This document shows, piece by piece, positions 1 through 8,790 of a stretch of DNA of 64,000 bases. The stretch spans positions 186,001 through 250,000 of the forward strand of contig CAWJNF010000001.1 of assembly GCA_963844235.1 (NCBI GenBank). Direction: 5' to 3'. The stretch's first letter is position 1; each line of letters begins with the position of its first letter. The position numbers were made by a program, and so were the translations under genes. The notes beneath the pieces were generated by a model that was not told the DNA's origin, did no database searches, and was given only the letters and a program-made list of their open reading frames with translations. This DNA comes from CAWJNF01 sp963844235 (GTDB taxonomy: Bacteria; Actinomycetota; Thermoleophilia; Gaiellales; Gaiellaceae).

Positions 1-453
1 GCGCGCGGCGCGAGGCGGAGGGTGCCGGTACTCGTCCCGTTCGGGGGGGCGGAGCACGACTGGGCCGCCGTCGAGCTGGGCGCCTGGCTTGCCCGGGCGG
101 GCGGCGTGCCGCTCCGGCTCGCGGGTGCCGCGGCCGCGCCGGAGCAGGGCAAGCGCGATGCAAGCCGCCTGCTTTCACATGCGTCGCTCGCCGTTCAGCG
201 GGTGCTGGGCGTTTCCGCCGAGCCACTGCTGACTGCGCCCGGCGAGGGGGGCATGCTCGAGGCGAGCCGCGACGCCGGTCTGCTCGTCGTCGGGCTCTCG
301 ACCAGGTGGGAGCGTGAGGGTCTCGGGGCGGCCCGGCTCCGGCTTGCCAGGGAGGCGCCGCCGCCGACGCTGCTCGTCCGCAAGGGCCTGCGCCCGGGCG
401 GTCTCGCTCCGCCCGCCGCCCTCACGCGCTTCACGTGGTCGATCCGTCCCTAA
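1..453 (+). CDS. BTAD-type regulator, C-terminal universal-stress-like part (5' end outside window)
   Basis: The reading frame is open to the first base, so the gene starts outside the window. The visible residues align along their whole length with the last ~145 residues of the BTAD regulator that ends at 14152: shared blocks include VPFGGAEHDW, RDASRLL, ASL-VQ-V-GV, LLVVGLS-RW and a PPTLLVR-GLRPGG-AP tail, followed by TRFTW at the C-terminus. That region resembles the universal stress protein fold found at the end of Kef-type transporters, here presumably a sensory module. Whether the missing 5' part carries the same winged-helix and BTAD domains is inferred from the paralog. It converges with the kinase locus that ends at 466. 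Confidence 0.7.
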   Translation, partial: ARGARRRVPVLVPFGGAEHDWAAVELGAWLARAGGVPLRLAGAAAAPEQGKRDASRLLSHASLAVQRVLGVSAEPLLTAPGEGGMLEASRDAGLLVVGLSTRWEREGLGAARLRLAREAPPPTLLVRKGLRPGGLAPPAALTRFTWSIRP

Positions 454-465
454 CCCGGTCCTGCG

Positions 466-1233
466 CTATCCGCCGCAGGCCGGCTCGTAGGGCCGGCCGG
501 GGAGGAACTGCTCCCACTCCTCGCGCGTCAGCGTCCGGTTCGCGATCGCGCAGGCGCGCCGCTCCCACAGCTGCGGGTCGATCTCCCACATCGCTCCCTG
601 GCCGTTCCCGTGCGTTTGCAGCAGCCGCCGTCCGTCGGGCGACACGTCGATGTGCGCCCTTCGGTTCCCGGCCGTCAGCGTCGGGCCGATCTGGGTTCCC
701 GTGGCGACGTCCCAGAGCGCGGCGACGGGCTCGAAGCCGGAGAGGGCGAGGAGCCGGCCGTCAGGGCCGAAGTCGAGGGTCAGCACGCCCGAGCCACCCG
801 TCTCGAGCGTGCGGACGAGCTCACCGGTCCGAACGTCCCAGAGGCGCACGAGCGGGTCGAGGCCGGCGGTGGCAAGCGTCCCGCCGTCCGGGCTGAACGC
901 GACCGCGTAGCCGAAGCCGCTGCCGTCGAGCCGCATGATCGAGCGCGGTGACGGCCCGGAAATATCCCAGATCTCCGCGTCACCTCCTCCGGGCTCGTCG
1001 GACCCCTCGCGCGCGAATGCGACCAGCGATCCCGTAGGGCTGAAGGCGACGTCGCCGGCCGCCGAGCCGTCGCCGACCGTTCCGAGCGGCGCTCCGGTGG
1101 CGACGTCCCACAGCTTGACGCCGGTCCCCGGCGGTGGTCGCGAGCGTCGTGCCGTCCGCGCTGATGCTGATACCCCAGATCGACGTCTCGGAGGCGGTGA
1201 ACGGCCCGTGACGCAGCGAGCGCGAGCCGACAT
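466..1233 (-). CDS. copy 1 segment: C-terminal WD40 blades
   Basis: From about residue 37 this segment reads as WD40 repeats, with GVKLWDVATG, VRLWDVRTGELV and AALWDVATG. It closes with a C-terminal box containing AIANRTLTREEWEQFLPG and a final PACGG. The same C-terminal box (NLTRGEWDEFLPD) closes copy 2 at 5559, so it is a family-specific tail rather than random sequence. The first ~36 residues are out of frame. Confidence 0.55.
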   Translation of the reverse strand: MSARARCVTGRSPPPRRRSGVSASARTARRSRPPPGTGVKLWDVATGAPLGTVGDGSAAGDVAFSPTGSLVAFAREGSDEPGGGDAEIWDISGPSPRSIMRLDGSGFGYAVAFSPDGGTLATAGLDPLVRLWDVRTGELVRTLETGGSGVLTLDFGPDGRLLALSGFEPVAALWDVATGTQIGPTLTAGNRRAHIDVSPDGRRLLQTHGNGQGAMWEIDPQLWERRACAIANRTLTREEWEQFLPGRPYEPACGG

Positions 1234-2129
1234 CCCAGAGGGTCACCTGACCGCTCGTCGTCGCGGCTGCCAGCGTTCGTCCATCCGGCGCGAACGCGAT
1301 GACCTTGACCTCGCCCCCGGTGTCGAGGAGCGGCTCGCCGGCCGGCGCGAGCCCCTGCGCCTGGTAGAGCTGGATCCCGCGCTCCTTGAGGCCGACGGCG
1401 ATCAGCCGGCCGTCCGGGCTGAACTCCCCCGGGTGCCGGTCATATCTCGGGTCGAATTGCGCGGTCGTGCGTGAACGTGAACGGGCGGCCGAGGCCCCGG
1501 TCGCCCGTGACGTCCCAGGCGATCGCGGTTCCGTCGCCGCTCGCCGTGTAGAGCGTCTTCCCGTCGGGGCTGAAGGCGGGCTGCTGAACGGCATCAGAAT
1601 GGCCCCGGAGCGTCTCGGGTGGCGTTGCCGAGGTCGCGTCCCACAGCGTCACTGTCCCGTCGAGGGTCGTCGACACGACCGTCGTCGCCGTCGGGGCTGA
1701 AGGCGAGCCACTGCGGAGCGGTCGCGAGCACGCCGGTGAGGGTCGCGGACCTCGCCGCTGGGCACGTCGACGAGCTGGAGGCCGCCGTCGACGCCGACCG
1801 CCGCCGTGCGGCCGTCCGGGCTCAGGGCGAGCGCGTGATGGCCGGTCTCGATCTCGAGTGCTCCGCGTCTGCTCACGGCTCTCGCAGGTCCCACCAGGCG
1901 AGCTCGCCCTCGTCCGACGCGGTGACCACGGAGCGGCCGTCGGGGGTGAGCGCAAAGAAGGGCGAGGCGACGAACGAGCCGATGTACTCGGCCGAGAAGC
2001 CCTCGAGCTCGATCGGGTCGCCGATCAGCTCGAGCGTGTTGGCGTTCCTGATCGCCAGCGTGATCGGCTCTCCGAGCTCGACGGCGACCAGCTTCGACCC
2101 GTCGGCCGTAAAGGCCATGCGGGCTGCGC

Positions 2130-2945
2130 CTAGTGCTCGGTCTCGGCAAGCAGCTCGCGCGACTCCGTGTCGACGAGACGGAGATACCCTGGCCGCCCGC
2201 CGAAAGCGAGTGTGCCGCCGTCGGGGCTGTACGCCAGCCCCTCGACGTGGGCGAGGTCGAGCTCGGGGGTGACCGGTACCGGGACGGGCTCACCAAGCTG
2301 CTCGTACGTCGTCGCGTCGAAGAAGCGCAGCCCGGCGGCGCCGAGCCCTCCCACAGCGAGCGTCCTCCCATCCGGGCTGACGGCGATTGCCCTGACGTAG
2401 TCGCCCTCGCCGACGTTGATGATCCCGATCGCGGCCGGCGAGCGTCGGAGGCTGGCGAGGAGCGTGCTTCGCGTCTGCGCCGTGTCATCGATCGCGACGG
2501 CCTGGCGGGCGAGCAGCAGCGAGCGGTCGAGGTCCTCCTCGACGAGCGCCTGCGCGCCGAGGCGCTGGGCGAGCTGGGCGGTCTCGGCATCCGCGCCTCG
2601 TCGGCTGCGTCGCGGGCCTCGCCGCGCTGGACGACCGCGAAGATGCCGCCGGCGATGGCGGCGGCAAGCAGGACGCGCGGCGCCGACGAGCAGTCCGCGG
2701 AGACGCCGGTTCGTCTTGACGACGCGCTTGGTCTCCTTCTCGGATGCCTCACGGCTCTCGGCGACGAAGGCGCGTTCGAGCTCGTTGAGCTCGAGGGCGT
2801 GGTCCGTGCTCCAGTCGAGGGCGGCCGCGAGGCGGGCGCCGCGGTAGAGCTCGCCCTGGTCGCGCCCGACCGTCCCATTCGGTGGCGGCCTGGGTGATGT
2901 GGCGGCGCAGGCGCCGGCCCTGGCCGTCCTCCTCGATCCACTCAC
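2130..2945 (-). CDS. copy 1 segment: nSTAND C-terminal helices and first WD40 blades
   Basis: Reads in frame for two stretches, separated by a short out-of-frame part that spans the membrane segment. The first is GELYRGARLAAALDW to about residue 90, the helical end of the nSTAND module. The second, from about residue 130, runs from DAETAQLAQRLG through AVSPDGRTLAVGG into the first propeller blades. The segment ends at a stop near 2130 caused by a frame shift; the next blade continues in another frame from 2118. Confidence 0.5.
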   Translation of the reverse strand: MSGSRRTARAGACAATSPRPPPNGTVGRDQGELYRGARLAAALDWSTDHALELNELERAFVAESREASEKETKRVVKTNRRLRGLLVGAARPACRRHRRRHLRGRPARRGPRRSRRGADAETAQLAQRLGAQALVEEDLDRSLLLARQAVAIDDTAQTRSTLLASLRRSPAAIGIINVGEGDYVRAIAVSPDGRTLAVGGLGAAGLRFFDATTYEQLGEPVPVPVTPELDLAHVEGLAYSPDGGTLAFGGRPGYLRLVDTESRELLAETEH

Positions 2946-3335
2946 GCAGGCGCGGCCACTCGCGCAGGAGCGCCTCGTGGGCTACCTCGACGCTGCCCTC
3001 CGCGACGGTGACGAGGCGGCTGTCGGCCAGTGCGGCGAGGACGTCTCGACCTCCCGGTTGCGCTCCAGGTCGAGCTCGGTCAGGGGCGCACGGCGGCGCA
3101 CCGCCGCGTCTCCCTCGCCCTCGCCGACCAGGCGCAGCATTATCGGCGCGCACGAGCGGCTTGTCCCCGTCCGGGATGCGGGCGTAGGTGCCTTCGGCCA
3201 GGCGGGCGACGGCGCCGTGCACGCCCCCGGACTCACGATAGGCAGCCGGCCGTGAGCGTGTTGTCCTGCCGCTTCTGCCAGAGCTCGAGCAGCGCGGTGG
3301 AGAGCAGCGGCAGCGCGCCCGGCTCACCCTCCACG

Positions 3336-4058
3336 TCATCGACGAGCGCGTCCGTGAGCTCCGGCTCGACGCGAAGCCCGACCCGGCTTGCGGGCAGCTC
3401 GACCGCCCGGCGCAGCTCGGAGGCCTGCATCGGCCCGACGAGCACGTGGTTTGCTCCGAGCAGCTCTGCGAGCTGCGGGAAGGCGGCGAAACGGCCGTAG
3501 AAATCTGCTCGGACCGCGACCGTCACGACGGCGCGGCCCTGCGGGTCGGCCGCCGCGCGGGCGAGCATGTCGACGAACGCGGCGCGCTGCAGCCTCGTCC
3601 GTGCAGGCCGTGAACAGCTCCTCGAGCTGGTCGACCGCGATCAGGATCCGCTCGTCGGCCGTCAGCGCATCGAGCGCTTCCGCGACGGGGTCCTTCGCTC
3701 CCGAGGCGAGCATTCGCCGCAGCTCGTTGAGCGGCCGCTCGCCCGGGCGGATCAGCACACTCCGCCAGCGCTCGCTTCCCGGCAGCACGCCGCCGGCCAG
3801 TGCCGGGAGCAGACCGGCGCGCAGTACCGACGATTTGCCGCTGCCCGACGGGCCGACGATGCCGAGGAAGCTGGCGCCGACGAGGCGGGCCACGAGCTCG
3901 GCGATCAGCCGCTCGCGGCCGAAGAAGTAGTCGGCGTCCGCGGGCTCGAAGCTGGCCAGGCCCTTGAACGGGCAGACACCCTGTGCGGCCAGGCGGCTCG
4001 GCGTCGGCGTGGCCGAGAGCGCACGTGCTTGCTCGCGCGCGAGCTGCAGGCCGATCAC
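3336..4058 (-). CDS. copy 1 segment: nSTAND P-loop ATPase
   Basis: Starts with the linker and the CPFKGLASFEPADADYFFGR entry motif typical of the novel STAND NTPase 1 family. A Walker A motif GPSGSGKSS follows, then a Walker B-like strand ILIAVDQLEELF. The frame is lost near 3583 after CTDEAA and resumes in another frame (MLARAAADPQGRAV, 3568-3233). In related proteins this domain sits between a kinase or BTAD module and WD40 repeats. Confidence 0.6.
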   Translation of the reverse strand: MIGLQLAREQARALSATPTPSRLAAQGVCPFKGLASFEPADADYFFGRERLIAELVARLVGASFLGIVGPSGSGKSSVLRAGLLPALAGGVLPGSERWRSVLIRPGERPLNELRRMLASGAKDPVAEALDALTADERILIAVDQLEELFTACTDEAAARRVRRHARPRGGRPAGPRRRDGRGPSRFLRPFRRLPAARRAARSKPRARRADAGLRAAPGGRAARKPGRASRRAGAHGRARR

Positions 4059-4599
4059 CTTGCCGGCGAGCTCCGCCTCGGCCTCGCTCAGGTCGCTGCG
4101 GCCGGAGGCGGCACGGGAGGCGGCCTCCGCGAGCAGCCGGCTCGCCTCGTCGACCGTGACCGCCAGCGCCGCCCGGGCGAGCTCGCGGCAGCTCGGAGTA
4201 GCGCTGCTCGGGCGCCTTGGCCAGCGCCCGCGCGATCACCTCGTCGAGCTCCGCCGGCAGCTCGGGCCGGTGCTCGCTCACAGCCGGCGGCTCGGCGTCC
4301 AGGTGGGCGAACACCACTGCGACGTCGGTGTCGCGGCGGAACGGCGGCTCCCCGACAAGGCACTCGTAGAGCACGCAGCCGAGCGAGTAGACGTCGGCAC
4401 GTCCGTCGAGCTCCTCGCCGGCGATCTGCTCGGGAGCGACGTAGTCGATCGTGCCCATCAGTTGTCCGTCGTCACCGAGCCCGGACTTCTCGGTGAGCCG
4501 CTTGGTGAGCCCGAAGTCGGCCAGGTAGGCGTGGTCGGACCCGTCCGGGCTGGCGCCGGTGTCGAGCAGGACGTTGGAGGGCTTCACGTCCCGGTGCAC
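3523..4599 (-). CDS. copy 1 segment: kinase C-lobe
   Basis: Carries the catalytic loop HRDVKPSN, the metal-binding DFGLTKRL and the activation segment MGTIDYVAPEQ, followed by the conserved ADVYSLGCVLYECL. All residues needed for phosphotransfer are present. The real coding part ends near 4196, where one extra base shifts the frame; the remaining ~220 residues of this open frame are out-of-frame arginine-rich translation and should be ignored. The ATG at 4599 is internal to the gene, not its true start. Confidence 0.6.
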   Translation of the reverse strand: MHRDVKPSNVLLDTGASPDGSDHAYLADFGLTKRLTEKSGLGDDGQLMGTIDYVAPEQIAGEELDGRADVYSLGCVLYECLVGEPPFRRDTDVAVVFAHLDAEPPAVSEHRPELPAELDEVIARALAKAPEQRYSELPRARPGGAGGHGRRGEPAARGGRLPCRLRPQRPERGRGGARRQGDRPAARARASTCALGHADAEPPGRTGCLPVQGPGQLRARGRRLLLRPRAADRRARGPPRRRQLPRHRRPVGQRQIVGTARRSAPGTGRRRAAGKRALAECADPPGRAAAQRAAANARLGSEGPRRGSARCADGRRADPDRGRPARGAVHGLHGRGCSAPRSSTCSPARRPTRRAAPS

Positions 4600-4697
4600 G
4601 AGCCCGCGCGCATGCGCTGCATCGAGCGCGCTGGCGACCTGCGCGAGAATGGCGATCGCCTCGCCCGGCTCGAGCCGCCCACGCCGCAGACGCTCCT

Positions 4698-5000
4698 TCA
4701 GGTCGCGCCCTCGACATAGCGCATGGCGATGAACAGCAGCTCGTCGCTCTCGCCCGCCTCGTAGATCGGAACGATGTTCGGATGGTCGATCGAGGCGGCC
4801 AGCTCGGACTCGCGCAGGAAGCGTTCGCGGAAGGTCTCGTCCTCGGCCAGGCCGGCGGCCATCAGCTTGAGCGCCACTCTTCGCTTGAGGCGGCGATCCT
4901 CGGCGAGGTAGACCACGCTCATGCCTCCGTGGCCGAGCAGCGACTCGATCCGGTAACCGGCGAGCTCCGTTCCGACCCTCGAGTCCTCGCGCACGTGCAT
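4698..5000 (-). CDS. copy 1 segment: kinase N-lobe
   Basis: One hundred residues covering the N-lobe of a bacterial Ser/Thr kinase. The glycine-rich loop reads LGHGGMSVVYLAED, the ATP-binding lysine is in RVALKLM, and the helix C region contains FLRESELAASIDHPNIV. The frame breaks after MRYVEGA near 4706, where one missing base turns the expected DLKERL into a stop. The start is an ATG at 5000; another in-frame ATG does not occur before the glycine loop. Confidence 0.6.
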   Translation of the reverse strand: MHVREDSRVGTELAGYRIESLLGHGGMSVVYLAEDRRLKRRVALKLMAAGLAEDETFRERFLRESELAASIDHPNIVPIYEAGESDELLFIAMRYVEGAT

Positions 5001-5259
5001 GTGCGTATCCTCGCTTTCGCTCCGAGGAACGATACGGCGACTGACTAGGTGATAGCGCGCCGCTGTTACAGATGTGTTTCAGCCCGGGATCTGCCCGTCA
5101 GGCCTGGATGCCCGAACCGGCCGATTGCGTATCTCGCGGCGCGGTGATACGGTGCTCCGCCATTCGGGGGCGTACCCACCGGAGTGGCGTTGATGCCGCC
5201 CTCGGAGACTCAGGATCTTGCGGCTGCAGTCACCACGCGGAGCTACGAGGAGGCCGGGG

Positions 5260-5544
5260 ATGGAATGGGAACAGCTCACATCGGACAACGACGACCCACG
5301 AACACGGAAATTATTCGAAGCCGTGAGCGAGATCGGAGTAGAGAACCCGGAGGTCGTCGTCGTCGTCGGCCACGCGGAAGGGCAGCTGAGAGCGCGTAGC
5401 TTCGCAGCTCCGCGTGGGGAGCGCGACCCCAACGCTGGGGACCCGTCGGAGCATATGGGCGAGCTGAGGGTGTTCGGAGCCCTCCTGGAGATCAACAGCC
5501 CGCGGCGCTGCTACTGGAACGGTCACCGCTGGGTCTGTTTCTAG
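5260..5544 (+). CDS. small hypothetical protein, 94 aa
   Basis: An uninterrupted 94-residue frame between the two kinase loci, on the opposite strand. The ATG at 5260 is chosen because a strong Shine-Dalgarno GAGGAGG lies at 5247-5253, six bases upstream; longer in-frame starts lack this. The product is acidic in its first half (DNDDPRTRKLFEAVSE), has a short hydrophobic strand PEVVVVVG, and ends in an aromatic and cysteine-containing tail CYWNGHRWVCF. No signal peptide or membrane segment is visible. I do not recognise the family. It ends 15 bases before the end of kinase copy 2 on the other strand (convergent). Confidence 0.5.
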   Translation: MEWEQLTSDNDDPRTRKLFEAVSEIGVENPEVVVVVGHAEGQLRARSFAAPRGERDPNAGDPSEHMGELRVFGALLEINSPRRCYWNGHRWVCF

Positions 5545-5558
5545 AGCCAGGCGACTGA

Positions 5559-6416
5559 CTATCCGGGGGTGGTCCCCGCGGCGGCGTCCGGCTCCAGCGG
5601 GAACTGATCGCAGGTCTTTCGGTATTCCTGATCCGGCAGGAACTCGTCCCATTCGCCTCTCGTCAGATTGCGACCGGCGATGGGGCAAAGACGCTCCTCG
5701 AAAGCCGGGAGGTCGGATGCCCAGAGGATGTCGTCCCAGAGCAGAATCGGGAGGCTCGGATCGCCGGCCGAGACGAGCGTCCGTCCGTCCGGGCTGAACG
5801 CAACATTCGTAGCCCCGTACGGGATCGGCTCGCCGAGCTGACGGCGGGTCGCGACGTCCCATAGCCTCATCGTCCCATCCTCGCCCGAAGTGGCCAGAAT
5901 CGAACCGTCGGGGCCGAACGTCGCGCTCGAGACGGGAGCCCGGTGGGCCTGGATAGGCTCACCGAGACGGCTGGCGCTGCCGAGGTCCCAGGCGCTCGCG
6001 AGGTTCCAGAGGATCACGCCTTCGACGCCGAACGTCGCCAGCCGCTTTCCGTCGCGGCTGAGTGCGAACCCGCTCACCCCGGGCGCGGCAACCGCCTGCT
6101 CCGGTTGGGGAGCGCCGGCCTCCCAGCGGGAAAGGCCCCCGTCGGCGACGAAGAGACCTCTTCCCTCCGGGGCGAAGACGACGCGTTCGGCGCCCTTCGC
6201 GAACGGCTCTCCGGCCGGGCCGAAGCTGTCGAGGCCCAGAGCCTGACTTCCGGATCGCCGAAGTGGAGGCGTCTTCCCGGGGCCCCTCTCCTGCTTCTGG
6301 CTGACGCTGGGCCGCCGCCAGAAGCGAACCGTCGGGGCTGAAGTCGAGGTCCCTGATGTACGTGCCCTCCTCGCGCAGCGGCCGGCCCTGCCGTGCGCGC
6401 TGACGCAAGGTCCCAC
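5559..6416 (-). CDS. kinase-nSTAND-WD40 copy 2, segment 4: C-terminal WD40 blades
   Basis: In frame from about residue 45 onward: FGPAGEPF, VVFAPEGRGLFVADGG, VILWNLAS, SATFGPDGSILATSGEDGT and MRLWDVATRRQLGEP are WD40 blades. The segment ends with the family tail RNLTRGEWDEFLPD also present in copy 1. It completes the protein begun at 10764. The initial ~40 residues are an out-of-frame overlap caused by a frame shift near 6290. Confidence 0.6.
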   Translation of the reverse strand: MGPCVSAHGRAGRCARRARTSGTSTSAPTVRFWRRPSVSQKQERGPGKTPPLRRSGSQALGLDSFGPAGEPFAKGAERVVFAPEGRGLFVADGGLSRWEAGAPQPEQAVAAPGVSGFALSRDGKRLATFGVEGVILWNLASAWDLGSASRLGEPIQAHRAPVSSATFGPDGSILATSGEDGTMRLWDVATRRQLGEPIPYGATNVAFSPDGRTLVSAGDPSLPILLWDDILWASDLPAFEERLCPIAGRNLTRGEWDEFLPDQEYRKTCDQFPLEPDAAAGTTPG

Positions 6417-8790
6417 AGCTCGACCGTGTCGTTCGCGGTCGCTCCCGCGAGCATTCGGCCGTCATCGCTGAATGCGACGACCGGCTCCTCGGCGCTGCCC
6501 GAGAGCGCCTCTCCGACGGGCTCGCCCGAAGCCGCGTCCCAGAGCCGAATCGCCGAAGTCGGCCGGGCGTCCGGATCGGCGACTCCGCGGGCATGCTGGT
6601 TGCCGCTGCGAGGAGCGAGCCGTCGGGGCTGAAGGCGATATCCGAGACGAAGCGGCTCGGGCACAGCAGGGCCTGAGCGTGCGGCCGCGGCGCCGATACG
6701 TCCCGGAGGAGCGCGACGTCCGTGCTCGCCGAGGCGAGCGTAACGCCGTCGGGGGCGAAGGCCAGACCGGTCACCGGGCCGGCGTGACCCGCCATCGACT
6801 CTGAGAGGGGTTGCTGCGAGGTCGCGTCCCAGACCGTCACCGAAGCGTCCTCGCTCCCGACCGCGAGGTTCGCACTGTCGGGGCTGAAGGCGAGCGAGCT
6901 GACGGGGTGGCTCGGGCGAAGAGGCTCTCCGACCGGAGTCAGGCTCGCGAGCTCCCAGAGCGTCACGAGCGCCGATCCCGCCGGTGACAGGGTCGCCAGC
7001 GCCAGAGTCGTTCCATCGGGGCTCAGTGCCATGGCCGTCAAGACCTCGCTCGATTCGACGTTGACCCCGAACGGCTCACCGATTCTCTCCCGGTCCGGAC
7101 GTCCAACAGGGAGGCTCCCTCGAAGAAGCTTCCGACTGCGAGCGTGCGCCCGTCGGGCGTGAACGACATGGCCACCACGAACGGTGGCGCCGGGAAGCGG
7201 CTCGCCGACAGGTTGTCGAGAGGTCGTATCCACGAACCTCAGGGTTCCCGGGCTCTCGGGCTCATCGGTCCCGGTAACCGCCAACGTCTCTCCGGTGGGG
7301 CTCGACGCTATGTAGCCGATCGGACCGACACCGGCGTCCGTCTCGCCGGCGGTCGAACCGTCCGCGAGGTTCCGGAACGTGAGCATGCCATCCTCACCAC
7401 CGAGGACGAGGGTTTCGCCGTCCGGACTGAAGGCGACCGACGTTCCTGCGAGGGCGTCCCCGCGCGCCTGGCCGGTAGCGCCGTCCCACAATCTGACCGT
7501 GCCGTCCCGGTCGACCGTCGCCAGGGTCTGGCCGTCGGAGCTGAACGCGACACCGGTCGGCTCGGAACGCTGGTCGCTGAGAACAGCCCGAACGCGTCCG
7601 CTTCGCTGCGTCGCGGTGACGAGCGCGCTGCGCGCCTCCACGATGGGCCGCGTCCTGTAGGCCTCGAGCGCGAGCAGGAGCGCGAGATCGAGCCGGCTGT
7701 CGAGGTTCGAGACCGCCTGACTGGCGAGTTGGCGAGCCTGAGCGAGCTCGCGCTGGTCGTCTACGCGACTCGTCTGCCGGACGGCGAGCAGCGCCGATAC
7801 GACCGCCGCGACGAGCAACAGCGCCAGCATGATCGCCAGCACCCGCAACCGGCGTGTGCGTTTGCGCGCGACCTGGAGCTCGTCGCGCTCGGCGTCCCGG
7901 CTACCAACGAGGAATTGCCGCTCGAGCTCGTTCATCTCGCCCAGGTGCTCGGCGCGCCAGTCGAGCGCGGAAGCGAGGCGCGCGCCCCGGTAGAGCTCCG
8001 CGGGGTCACGGCCCCCCTCTTCCCAGGTGCGGGCGGACCGCATCAGGTGCTCGTGCAGGCGGCGGCCCGCGACGTCGTCCTCGAGCCATCCACGCAGCCG
8101 GGGCCATTCCCGCAGCAGGGCCTCGTGGGCGACCTCGACCGTGCCTTCGCTGACCGTCAGCAGACGGCTGTCCGTGAGCTCAGCGAGAACGACCCGGGCA
8201 TCCTCGTTCGCGTCGAGGTCGAACTCGGAGAGGGCTGCGCGACGTCGCACCGACCCCTCCGCCTCGCCGGAGGAAAGCCGCAGCAGCATGCTGCGAGCGA
8301 TCCTCTGCTGGGGCTCGCTCAGCCGAGCATAGGCGCGCTCGGCCAGCCGGCCCACCGCGCCGCGGATGCCGCCGCTCGCCTCGTACCGTTCCAGCTGCAG
8401 CGTGCGCCCGTCCCGCTCCTGCCAGAGCTCGAGGAGCGCCGTCGACAGAAGCGGGAGCGCACCCGGCTCGTCTCCGACGTCGGCGACAAGGGCGTCGACG
8501 AGCCGTGGCTCGACGCGAAGCCCTGCCCTGCGCGCCGGCAGCTCGATCGCCCGGCGCAGCTCCTCGGGCTGCATCGGCCCGACGAGCACATGGTTCGTGC
8601 CGAGCAGGTCGGCGAGGTCAGGGTAGGCAGCGCAGCGGCCGTAGAAGGCGGCCCGAATTGCGAGTACTAGCGAGAACCGGCCGTGAGGGTTGCGGGCGGC
8701 AGCCGTGATCGCGCTGACGAAGGCTGCACGCTCCGCGTCGTCCCTGCAGGCCGTGAACGTCTCCTCGAACTGATCCACGACGACGAGCAC
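5959..8790 (-). CDS. kinase-nSTAND-WD40 copy 2, segment 3: nSTAND, membrane span and WD40
   Basis: This 943-residue frame continues the nSTAND module (LVVVDQFEETF Walker B-like strand, then YDLADLLG-type helical region and EVAHEALLREWPRLRGWL). A single membrane helix follows at about residues 315-340 (VLAIMLALLLVAAVVSALLA) and then WD40 blades with SPDGQTLA and VRLWD motifs. Two short stretches (about 7130-7050 and 6560-6360) are read out of frame and then recover, so paired indels occur; the frame is lost for good near 6290. Topology suggests kinase and ATPase on one side of the membrane and propeller on the other, as in other actinobacterial PknB-type receptors; this is inference. Confidence 0.65.
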   Translation of the reverse strand: MLVVVDQFEETFTACRDDAERAAFVSAITAAARNPHGRFSLVLAIRAAFYGRCAAYPDLADLLGTNHVLVGPMQPEELRRAIELPARRAGLRVEPRLVDALVADVGDEPGALPLLSTALLELWQERDGRTLQLERYEASGGIRGAVGRLAERAYARLSEPQQRIARSMLLRLSSGEAEGSVRRRAALSEFDLDANEDARVVLAELTDSRLLTVSEGTVEVAHEALLREWPRLRGWLEDDVAGRRLHEHLMRSARTWEEGGRDPAELYRGARLASALDWRAEHLGEMNELERQFLVGSRDAERDELQVARKRTRRLRVLAIMLALLLVAAVVSALLAVRQTSRVDDQRELAQARQLASQAVSNLDSRLDLALLLALEAYRTRPIVEARSALVTATQRSGRVRAVLSDQRSEPTGVAFSSDGQTLATVDRDGTVRLWDGATGQARGDALAGTSVAFSPDGETLVLGGEDGMLTFRNLADGSTAGETDAGVGPIGYIASSPTGETLAVTGTDEPESPGTLRFVDTTSRQPVGEPLPGATVRGGHVVHARRAHARSRKLLRGSLPVGRPDRERIGEPFGVNVESSEVLTAMALSPDGTTLALATLSPAGSALVTLWELASLTPVGEPLRPSHPVSSLAFSPDSANLAVGSEDASVTVWDATSQQPLSESMAGHAGPVTGLAFAPDGVTLASASTDVALLRDVSAPRPHAQALLCPSRFVSDIAFSPDGSLLAAATSMPAESPIRTPGRLRRFGSGTRLRASPSERRSRAAPRSRSSHSAMTAECSRERPRTTRSSCGTLRQRARQGRPLREEGTYIRDLDFSPDGSLLAAAQRQPEAGEGPREDASTSAIRKSGSGPRQLRPGRRAVREGRRTRRLRPGGKRSLRRRRGPFPLGGRRSPTGAGGCRARGERVRTQPRRKAAGDVRRRRRDPLEPRERLGPRQRQPSR

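Larger units (their letters stand above)
466..5000 (-). pseudogene. Ser/Thr kinase - nSTAND ATPase - WD40 gene, copy 1, with about 15 frame breaks
   Basis: Read in order on the minus strand, the pieces rebuild one protein of about 1,500 residues: a Hanks-type kinase (5000 to about 4200), an nSTAND P-loop ATPase (about 4000-2900), a linker with one membrane segment (about 2690-2620) and a C-terminal WD40 propeller (about 2450-466) with repeated SPDGRTLA and LWD motifs. The kinase would sense or signal, the ATPase act as an oligomerisation switch and the propeller bind partners. The frame changes about 15 times, for example near 4706, 4196, 3583, 3243, 2125 and 1450. Each break I inspected is a single-base gain or loss, and I saw no premature stop in the correct frame between breaks. 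It is either a decaying gene or a stretch of poor sequence; the lack of other decay favours sequence error. Confidence 0.75.
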